From: Bryobacteraceae bacterium
GTDB lineage: Bacteria; Acidobacteriota; Terriglobia; Bryobacterales; Bryobacteraceae
Direction: 5' to 3'
Length of the DNA stretch: 35,072 nucleotides
Assembly (NCBI GenBank): GCA_030041495.1
Contig: JASHNT010000108.1
Location: forward strand, 1 to 35,072
Of the stretch, positions 30,021-35,072 are shown piece by piece (position 1 is the first letter of the stretch; each line of letters starts with the position of its first letter). The notes under the pieces are model-generated. The model was not told the origin of the DNA, did not search any database, and saw nothing but the letters and a program-made list of their open reading frames with translations. Position numbers and translations under genes: made by a program.

Positions 30021-30709
30021 GGATGCCCCACGTTGATCGTCGGTGAGCCGATCACGGTTACACCCAAAGTGTCGGGCGAGGATTGGCAGGGATTCGCAGC
30101 AAGAATCACCGTCGAGGAGCAGTTGCTGGGCGATCCGCTCCGCGATGCCACCGCAATCGCAACTCCCGCAGCCCCGGCCGCGGCCAGCCCGATCCACAAC
30201 CATTTGTGGCTGGATCCGCCCACCGAAACCGCCGGCCCGTGACTTTCAGACAGCGTCAGCGAAGCCTCGGTCCCGGCGCGTGCCGCTCCCTTGCCCGCTA
30301 CGATGCGAACGCTGAAGGAGCCGGCTTGCCGGTTCCAGCGCATCCCCCACACTGTGGCTCGGCCATCGGCGCGGGTCAGCAGAAGCTGCATTTTGGACCC
30401 GTCCGCGAAAACGCCGCCAGGGCCGTTTTCTGGCAATAAGAAATTAACGCTCGCGCCGGAGACCGGATTTCCCGCTTGATCCGTCACGACTACGGTGATG
30501 CCGCGGGTTGCCCGCGAGCCGGTTGGATACGTGGCTCCGTCGCCTTCTTCGATTCGGATTTGCAGGCCCGCCGGATCGGCTGCAGGCAGATGGCCACGAA
30601 CAGACAGCAAAATGAGCGAGAGGAGTATGCCGCGCCGCAACACATGAGCTAAGTGCGGGACGCGGGGAAATACTCTCAGTGCACCGGCGATGAATGAAGG
30701 CCGCGTCAT
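30017..30709 (-). CDS. Exported Big-1-like protein with C-terminal membrane anchor
   Basis: A 230-residue protein from ATG 30709 (another ATG at 30745 would add 12 residues). A signal or anchor segment covers about residues 22-45 (HVLRRGILLSLILLSVRGHLPAA). Residues ~50-150 resemble a bacterial Ig-like (Big-1) domain: GITVVVTDQAGNPVSGASVNFLLPENGPGG and LLTRADGRATVWGMRW. A second hydrophobic helix at ~165-185 (WLWIGLAAAGAAGVAIAVAS) is followed by a ~40-residue tail with two Cys (NCSSTVILAANPC). This is likely an envelope protein with an Ig domain outside. It is the first gene of the three-gene unit and is divergent from the radical SAM gene. Confidence 0.72.
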   Translation of the reverse strand: MTRPSFIAGALRVFPRVPHLAHVLRRGILLSLILLSVRGHLPAADPAGLQIRIEEGDGATYPTGSRATRGITVVVTDQAGNPVSGASVNFLLPENGPGGVFADGSKMQLLLTRADGRATVWGMRWNRQAGSFSVRIVAGKGAARAGTEASLTLSESHGPAVSVGGSSHKWLWIGLAAAGAAGVAIAVASRSGSPSNCSSTVILAANPCQSSPDTLGVTVIGSPTINVGHP

Positions 30710-30863
30710 GGAACATGGCGTGCACTTCGTTTGGCGATCGCGCATTCAGATGTTGGCGCAATCATCCTCTAAGAGGGACAGAGAAAGCGAAGGCAATACC
30801 AACCAGGCATGCGCCCAGAGGTTTCGTTGCGGCCCTTGCCTGTGCTTAAATGAAAGAAACTTG

Positions 30864-31895
30864 ATGCCCGACAGTTCTGTCCGATTCCAGCGCAAATGGA
30901 AGGGTTTTACCCGCGCTGTCCGCGAACGGATGTGGGTCGCCAAAGGGGTCGTCTCCACCAGCCATCCCCTGATGGCGCACATCATTCCCATCCGGCGTTG
31001 CAATCTTTCCTGCGCTTACTGTAACGAATTCGACGATGTCTCCAAACCCATCCCTACGGGAGTAATGGTACAACGGATCAATCGCTTGGCCGACCTGGGC
31101 ACGGGCATTCTGACGCTATCGGGCGGCGAGCCGCTGCTGCATCCCGAACTCGACGACATTATCCGCGCCATCCGCAAACGCGGCATCATCGCCGGGATGA
31201 TCACGAACGGATATCTGCTGACGCCGGACCGCGTGCACAGACTGAATCGCGCCGGCCTGGATCACTTGCAAATCTCCATCGATAACGTCATGCCCGATGA
31301 GGTTTCGAAGAAAAGCCTCAAGGTTCTAGACAAGAAACTCCAGGTTCTGGCCGAGCATGCCGATTTTCACGTCAACATCAACTCCGTGGTCGGCGGAGGC
31401 ATCCGCAATCCCGATGATGCGCTGGTGGTGGGCCGCCGCGCGATTGAGCTCGGGTTTTCGGCAACGGTCGGCATTATTCACGATGGCGACGGCCAGCTTC
31501 GTCCGTTGGGCGAGCGCGAACGCCAGGTTTACCACGAGATGAAGGCGATGGAGAAGCGCCACTACGCGCGCTTCAATTATTTCCAGGACGCCATCGCGCA
31601 GGGCAAACCCAACAACTGGCGCTGCCGCGCCGGCGCCCGCTACATGTACATCTGCGAGGACGGCCTGGTGCACTACTGCTCGCAACAGCGCGGCTACCCC
31701 GGCAAGCCGCTCGAAGAGTACACCAAGGCGGATATCCGCCGCGAGTACCTCACCGAGAAATCCTGTGCGCCCTATTGCACCGTGAGCTGCGTCCACATGG
31801 TGAGTTACTTCGACTTCTTCCGCGGCAAGCAGACTCTCCGCACGGAAGTGCCGGAGCACCAGAACCTGGTGAAGATCACCCAATCCGGCAAGTAG
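30864..31895 (+). CDS. Radical SAM protein with SPASM-like second Cys cluster
   Basis: A 343-residue protein from ATG 30864; the open frame upstream lacks conserved sequence. The radical SAM 4Fe-4S motif is Cys46-x3-Cys50-x2-Cys53 (RRCNLSCAYCNEF). SAM-binding SGGEPLLHP (86-94) follows, then ITNGYLLTPDR and LQISIDNVMPDE. The C-terminal part has further Cys: 254, 264 and 272 (CRAGARYMYICEDGLVHYC) and 301, 305 and 309 (CAPYCTVSC). This is the kind of pattern that binds auxiliary clusters in SPASM/twitch enzymes. These act on peptides, lipids or cofactors; the substrate here is unknown. A carboxypeptidase-regulatory-like protein gene follows 29 bp later on the same strand. Confidence 0.87.
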   Translation: MPDSSVRFQRKWKGFTRAVRERMWVAKGVVSTSHPLMAHIIPIRRCNLSCAYCNEFDDVSKPIPTGVMVQRINRLADLGTGILTLSGGEPLLHPELDDIIRAIRKRGIIAGMITNGYLLTPDRVHRLNRAGLDHLQISIDNVMPDEVSKKSLKVLDKKLQVLAEHADFHVNINSVVGGGIRNPDDALVVGRRAIELGFSATVGIIHDGDGQLRPLGERERQVYHEMKAMEKRHYARFNYFQDAIAQGKPNNWRCRAGARYMYICEDGLVHYCSQQRGYPGKPLEEYTKADIRREYLTEKSCAPYCTVSCVHMVSYFDFFRGKQTLRTEVPEHQNLVKITQSGK

Positions 31896-31924
31896 GCGAG
31901 TTTTTTCGAGCAAGGAGGCGGCTC

Positions 31925-33523
31925 GTGAAGGCAGCGCTTTTTCTGTTAGCTTCAAGCCTTGCCATTGCCCAAACGGGCTCCGTGCAAGGGAGCGTCACCA
32001 ACGCCATCACCAAAGAGCCGCTTCGCAAGGCCTACGTCCATCTCGACGGCACTAAGCGATACCCGGCCGTCACTGACGATCAGGGCAATTTCAGCATCGA
32101 TCAAGTCGAGCCCGGCTCCTACACGCTGGAAGCCGAGCATCAGGGCTTCATCGATGGCGAGCTCACCAACACCTTTGGCTCACCTTTCCAGCTTAAGCTC
32201 GCACCGGGCGATTCGCTTACAGGCCTCGAAGTGAAACTGACGCCGCAGGGCGTCATCTCCGGGCGCGTGGTCGATGAAGACGGCGACCCCTGGCCCCGCG
32301 CCTACGTAACTCTGCTGCGCTCTGTTTGGAAGAAAGGTCGCAGGCAACTGGTCAACACCGAGGGCAGCAAAGACGTGGATGATCAAGGTGAATTTCGGAT
32401 CGCAGAACTCAAGCCGGGGCTCTACTACCTCATTGTCGAGCCAGACCTAAACTGGGAGACGCAGAATACGCGTAAAGGCCCCAATGCGCTGGAGCCGCAT
32501 CAGCCGACCTGGTATCTCAGTTCGCCGGATCGCAGTGGCGCGAGCTCCGTTACAGTTGGCCCGGGAGATCAGCTTTCGGGGCTGGTCATCCGGCTCCGCC
32601 GCGGCAGCCAGCATCGCGTCTCCGGAACCCTGCCGAATCTCTCGTCCATCCCAGCCCTCGGGTCAGGTCTGTTTAGCGGCCCGTTTATCGGCGCAAACAA
32701 TCCTGATGGCGAAGGCGGCATCGGCCGCAATGGTGCGATTCGCCCCGACGGCTCTTTCGAGATTAGCGCTGTTCCGCCTGGAGGGTATGAGATCGCAGTC
32801 TCTGGCGGATTCCCGCCAACGCTATTGGGAAGCGCCCAGATACGCGTCGACGATCGCGACGTAGAAAACGTTGCCATTCAACTGACCGCGCCGCGTGCGG
32901 TCAAAGGAGTGATTCAAATCGCCGAAACTGGAGGCATCCAGCCCTCCGGCATTAGGGTCGCGCTCGAGCCTCTCGGAGGTGGGGGCGAACCCGACGCCAG
33001 GTCGAATGCGGACGGCACCTTCGAAATTCCGCCTGTCGGCATCGGCCGCTATCGCGTTCTCGTCTCCGTCGCCGGTTATTATCTCAAGCAAATCCGCCTG
33101 GGCGACACCATTTCCACCGATGGAACCATCGCTCTCCCGGCCGAGGGCAACCTAACATTGCTTCTCAGTGCTCGCGGCGCGCATCTTTCTGGAACTCTAA
33201 AGCGCGCAGCAGATGCTCCCGCCGATCCGGCGTTTCCACCGCAAGTCGTCCTGCTCCCGAAGGACGCTGACGCTCCGGAACTCGCCATCTTTGACCAAAC
33301 TGGAAGCTTCTCCTTCAAAGACTCCATCGCTCCCGGTGACTATCAGCTCTACGCTTTCGAAGGCGTCCCGGACGGCGCATGGGAGGACACGGCGTTCATG
33401 AAAGAAGTCTCGTCATCCGGGGTGGACATTCACCTGGCCGAAGGCGAATCGAAGAATGCCGAAGTCAGTCTCCTCCCCCACGCCGATCTTGTCCCCATTC
33501 TCCGCAAGCTTGGGATGGAGTAG
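31925..33523 (+). CDS. Exported carboxypeptidase-regulatory-like multi-domain protein
   Basis: A 532-residue protein. Start GTG 31925 with AAGGAGG 6 nt upstream; the frame extends further 5' but overlaps the radical SAM gene. The signal peptide is MKAALFLLASSLAIAQ. Several CarboxypepD_reg-like (Cna-B-type) beta-sandwich units follow: GSVQGSVTNAITKEPLRKAYVHLDG with FSIDQVEPGSYTLEAEHQGF, then GVISGRVVDEDGDPWPRAYVTL with FRIAELKPGLYYLIVEP. Further units contain FEISAVPPGGYEIAVSGGF, FEIPPVGIGRYRVLVSVAGYY and FSFKDSIAPGDYQLYAFEG. No peptidase site is present. Such proteins are very common in Acidobacteria, sometimes fused to TonB receptors. It is probably periplasmic or surface-located. Confidence 0.85.
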   Translation: MKAALFLLASSLAIAQTGSVQGSVTNAITKEPLRKAYVHLDGTKRYPAVTDDQGNFSIDQVEPGSYTLEAEHQGFIDGELTNTFGSPFQLKLAPGDSLTGLEVKLTPQGVISGRVVDEDGDPWPRAYVTLLRSVWKKGRRQLVNTEGSKDVDDQGEFRIAELKPGLYYLIVEPDLNWETQNTRKGPNALEPHQPTWYLSSPDRSGASSVTVGPGDQLSGLVIRLRRGSQHRVSGTLPNLSSIPALGSGLFSGPFIGANNPDGEGGIGRNGAIRPDGSFEISAVPPGGYEIAVSGGFPPTLLGSAQIRVDDRDVENVAIQLTAPRAVKGVIQIAETGGIQPSGIRVALEPLGGGGEPDARSNADGTFEIPPVGIGRYRVLVSVAGYYLKQIRLGDTISTDGTIALPAEGNLTLLLSARGAHLSGTLKRAADAPADPAFPPQVVLLPKDADAPELAIFDQTGSFSFKDSIAPGDYQLYAFEGVPDGAWEDTAFMKEVSSSGVDIHLAEGESKNAEVSLLPHADLVPILRKLGME

Positions 33524-33529
33524 CCAGCC

Positions 33530-33931
33530 ATGTCGCCGACTACCCAGTTCCCGAACGTCGATCTCGACATTTACTCAAAGCACGATCTGCAGCCACTCGT
33601 GAAGTGCCTTGGGCGTAGGGCCTTGGTGCTCTACGCAGGACGCGAGCGCGGAAAATTCTCTGCCCATCTGGAGGTCGCTAAGAGGGCCCTGAATGCGGAT
33701 TCCACAATACGCGCCTTTTGCGAGCTCATTGAACAGCTTCCCAAGCCGGAGAGGACCCTTTGGAACGCCGCGGCCGTCCGTAGCTTCAGTATTGGCATCC
33801 AGGCAGGCTCCCGGCCGTCCTCCCGTGACTTCGCAATCCGCCCGGAAACCGTTCGAGCCGTTTCCGCTCTCGGCGCAGAGATAGTGATCACAATTTACGC
33901 GCCCGAGAACAGAAGGGCCTCTCCGGAGTGA
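33530..33931 (+). CDS. Conserved protein of unknown function
   Basis: A 133-residue soluble protein starting ATG 33530, 6 nt after the preceding gene. It has no signal peptide or membrane segment. Noticeable parts are TTQFPNVDLDIYSKHDLQPLV at the start, a central IRAFCELIEQLPKPERTLWNAA and SFSIGIQAGSRPSS, ending VRAVSALGAEIVITIYAPE. I recall similar short proteins from Solibacter-like genomes but no function. It does not resemble an enzyme family I know; the 'IGIQAG' and 'ITIYAP' strands suggest an alpha/beta fold. Being placed at the end of the plus-strand unit, it may be co-transcribed with the exported protein before it. Confidence 0.65.
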   Translation: MSPTTQFPNVDLDIYSKHDLQPLVKCLGRRALVLYAGRERGKFSAHLEVAKRALNADSTIRAFCELIEQLPKPERTLWNAAAVRSFSIGIQAGSRPSSRDFAIRPETVRAVSALGAEIVITIYAPENRRASPE

Positions 33932-33932
33932 A

Positions 33933-33972
33933 GGCTCCGGAATTTGAGGGGTCAAACAGCTCTCTCGGAGCC
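33933..33972. terminator. Inverted repeat between convergent genes (possible two-way terminator)
   Basis: Arms GGCTCCG (33933-33939) and CGGAGCC (33966-33972) flank a 26-nt loop, exactly between the stop codons of the convergent genes ending at 33931 and 33977. There is no T-tract, so factor-independent termination is uncertain. Confidence 0.3.
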
Positions 33973-33976
33973 ACCG

Positions 33977-34213
33977 TCACTGCACGGACTTCCCGGTCCC
34001 TGCCTCCGGCCAGCTAATGGTGGGCCGCCGCTTCTGTAGGGCGCACTCTCTCAAGAACAAATTGATTAGGTTCTGGTACGGCATCCCCAATTCGGCCGCC
34101 ATCTGCTTGAAATAGGCCACAGCCATCGTGTCGATCCGAATTGTGACCTGACGCTTGAGCTGTTTAGCGTACGGATTCTTGCGTGACTTGGAAAAATCGT
34201 ATTGTTTTCTCAT
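33977..34213 (-). CDS. brnA: BrnA-type antitoxin
   Basis: A 78-residue protein from ATG 34213, which would overlap the ancestral brnT stop by 4 nt (ATGA). The N-terminal MRKQYDFSKSRKNPYAKQL is typical of BrnA antitoxins. The following ribbon-helix-helix segment QVTIRIDTMAVAYFKQMAAELGMPYQNLINLFLREC matches their DNA-binding domain (quoted in part: VTIRID and MPYQNLINLFL). BrnA neutralises the ribonuclease BrnT and represses its own operon. The reading frame is intact although the upstream toxin gene is dead. A second ATG at 34225 would add four residues. It may survive as a lone regulator or cross-antitoxin. Confidence 0.85.
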   Translation of the reverse strand: MRKQYDFSKSRKNPYAKQLKRQVTIRIDTMAVAYFKQMAAELGMPYQNLINLFLRECALQKRRPTISWPEAGTGKSVQ

Positions 34214-34503
34214 TTGAAACTCCAATATGTTGTCTCTTCTTACCTGGTTGCGCGCCGCGCGGATATCAGTCGAATCACCGAATCGGATTCCCGGCAGCAG
34301 TGGCTCACGATCAGGCAGCGAGCCTGAAACTGTATCCGAGCAGGAGGAACCGGTCCTCTTCTCCGGTGTGGTCAGGATCGTCGATCAGGCGAGCAGTCTC
34401 GTCGAGAAAGACGGATGTTGCTTTGTCGAACGAGACACCGTGTTTAACGAGATTTAATCGAGCCTTGCGATGGTCCCAGGCAAGGCTATATTGCCCACAG
34501 CAT
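34210..34503 (-). pseudogene. brnT: Broken BrnT-type ribonuclease toxin gene
   Basis: The toxin is readable only by joining frames on the minus strand. ATG at 34503-34501 is followed after five codons by a TAG in its own frame. The main toxin frame (34482-34311) reads AWDHRKARLNLVKHGVSFDKA then LDETARLIDDPDHTGEEDRF and LLLGYSFRLAA, then stops at TGA 34313-34311. Shifting one base gives ARCLIVSHCCRESDSVIRLI and SARRATR, stopping at TAA 34242-34240. Beyond that stop the frame continues to a TGA overlapping the brnA ATG. All parts match BrnT order. So there are three lesions: a start-region frameshift, a mid-gene frameshift and a nonsense codon. No functional toxin can be made. Confidence 0.85.
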
Positions 34504-34657
34504 TATTATCGCATTACGGTCGACCCGGGATCTAACCTGTCTTCCGCGCCAAGTGTCCAAGGTACCAGCGCACGAGAAGCCGGTGAACATCATGCAGTCC
34601 GGCAATCAGGCACACCGTCCTAGCGGTATCCGCTGTGGTTTGTGTTAGAAACAATTC

Positions 34658-34894
34658 GTGGATGGTTTTTTCGCTGCGATAGCTCTTGCCGCCGGCGCGG
34701 CCGTGCCCGCGTTTGGGCAATGCCCACCAACAGTCTTGGGTGCTAAATCGCAAGTCCGGACGCTGGAAGGCCGGCTCATCTATCACGATGGCCTCCGGCA
34801 ATGGTTTGAATTGAGGTTGGAGCAGTCGCAATGCGGGCAAACGTCCGTCCAACTGGTGCAAGCTAAACCCAAGGGGCTAGCAGCCCGTGCCTAA
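34658..34894 (+). pseudogene. Exported protein gene truncated by an IS end
   Basis: A 78-codon frame with GTG start and a signal-peptide-like N-terminus (FFAAIALAAGAAVPAFGQC). The mature part reads PPTVLGAKSQVRTLEGRLIY, then HDGLRQWFELRLEQSQCGQT and SVQLVQAKPKG. I recall this as the first half of a small exported family in Acidobacteria whose full-length members are longer and have more Cys. From 34878 on, the codons (LAARA, stop) come from the IS terminal sequence, so the gene is cut off. The first Cys pair is present but the C-terminal part is missing. Function of the family is unknown. Confidence 0.55.
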
Positions 34895-34897
34895 ACC
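34878..34897 (+). repeat. IS terminal sequence, right copy
   Basis: TAGCAGCCCGTGCCTAAACC on the plus strand, 19 of 20 identical to the minus-strand copy at 177-196. The following bases also show weak similarity (CGTTTTCGGCCAG against AAAAACGGCTGG). The two copies point outward from the window, as expected if each is the end of a separate IS copy lying outside. Confidence 0.65.
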
Positions 34898-35070
34898 GGG
34901 CGTTTTCGGCCAGCCGAGAAATGCAAGTGGGGTCGATCTGAACGGCGGGAAAATCGAAGCTTGCGATAAAGAGTTGGCCGCGGGGCTGTGAAAGTGCCTT
35001 CGACGGCCTTCAGGACAGCCAAAATCGTCAAAATCGCGTCCACGACCTTGTCATGAGCCGCCCGGGGCTT
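34891..35070 (-). CDS. Open C-terminal frame, possible transposase end (partial)
   Basis: A minus-strand frame is open from the right edge to TAG at 34893-34891, about 59 codons. It includes HDKVVDAILTILAVLKAVEG and TLYRKLRFSRRSDRPHLHFS. The HFSAG near the end loosely recalls the 'FSTGC' ends of some IS1182-type transposases. I cannot identify it by itself, and it may be non-coding IS sequence. It has no start in the window. Confidence 0.25.
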   Translation of the reverse strand, partial: KPRAAHDKVVDAILTILAVLKAVEGTFTAPRPTLYRKLRFSRRSDRPHLHFSAGRKRPV

Positions 35071-35072
35071 GC

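Larger units (their letters stand above)
34878..35072 (-). mobile_element. Probable second IS copy, end fragment at the right edge
   Basis: From 34878 the sequence appears to be element DNA continuing past the right edge. It begins with the shared 20-nt terminal sequence. If the transposase reads on the minus strand as in the left copy, this would be its 3' end, so both copies lie in the same orientation. The rest of the 195 bp is unassigned apart from one open frame described separately. Assignment rests mainly on the terminal sequence and on the truncation of the neighbouring gene. Confidence 0.45.

Noticed and set aside
30766-30776. Short palindrome CCTCT-A-AGAGG between divergent genes
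   Set aside because: Too short and isolated to call an operator.
34532-34861. 109-codon minus-strand open frame near the right end
   Set aside because: Overlaps the truncated exported-protein gene and shows no family resemblance.

Overview
The window looks like a chromosomal segment of a soil Acidobacteriota, most likely of the Bryobacterales/Solibacterales group. It is GC-rich and gene-dense, with many GTG/TTG starts and 4-nt ATGA/GTGA gene overlaps. Several families are ones I associate with that lineage: a decayed TIGR03435 gene, secreted proteins with 'DGTPDLSGIW'-type motifs, carboxypeptidase-regulatory-like repeats, and a zinc-ribbon/Pro-rich membrane protein. No rRNA, tRNA or CRISPR array was found. 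The organism assignment is inference from gene content.

Layout. (1) 1-196: the end of an insertion sequence whose transposase runs off the left edge. (2) 194-4410, minus: methyltransferase, alpha/beta hydrolase, a secreted protein, a GlcD-type FAD dehydrogenase and a TlpA-like thioredoxin, mostly translationally coupled. (3) 4453-6976, plus: two tandem PTPS/QueD-like proteins and GTP cyclohydrolase I, which form a pterin operon, then a small membrane protein and a LolA-like periplasmic protein. (4) 6981-10489, minus: a tight four-gene operon of mostly exported proteins, including two tandem paralogues and a SnoaL-like protein. (5) 10737-14548, plus: a CpaE/TadZ-like ATPase, a DedA membrane protein and a zinc-ribbon Pro-rich membrane protein. 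(6) 14550-15010: a broken TIGR03435 gene and a nested inverted repeat. (7) 15011-17968, minus: an LPS-core-like operon with two heptosyltransferases, a degenerate nucleotidyltransferase and an isoprenylcysteine-methyltransferase-like protein. (8) 17938-21181, plus: an NfeD-type membrane protease and a SoxC/SoxD-like sulfite or sulfane dehydrogenase pair. (9) 21196-25373, minus: a MESH1-like HD hydrolase, a lipoprotein amidohydrolase, cytidine deaminase and an NfrB-like glycosyltransferase with a c-di-GMP-type MshEN tail. (10) 25412-27786: an ArnT-like glycosyltransferase convergent with ThiD, whose start codon lies in a palindromic repeat. (11) 27844-30709, minus: three coupled genes for secreted or surface proteins. 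(12) 30864-33931, plus: a radical SAM protein with a second Cys cluster, a large carboxypeptidase-regulatory-like exported protein and a small conserved protein. (13) 33977-34503, minus: an intact BrnA-type antitoxin with a dead BrnT toxin gene carrying three lesions. (14) 34658-35072: an exported-protein gene cut off by a second IS end.

The most notable observations are these. The same 20-nt terminal sequence appears at both window edges, at 177-196 and 34878-34897, and in each case supplies the stop codon of the neighbouring host gene. A PTPS homologue in the pterin operon has Asn in place of the catalytic Cys and sits next to a paralogue that keeps it. Degraded brnT and TIGR03435 genes are present that simple ORF calling misses. 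An uncharacterised exported-protein operon occupies 6981-10489 and is the best candidate here for an undescribed system.
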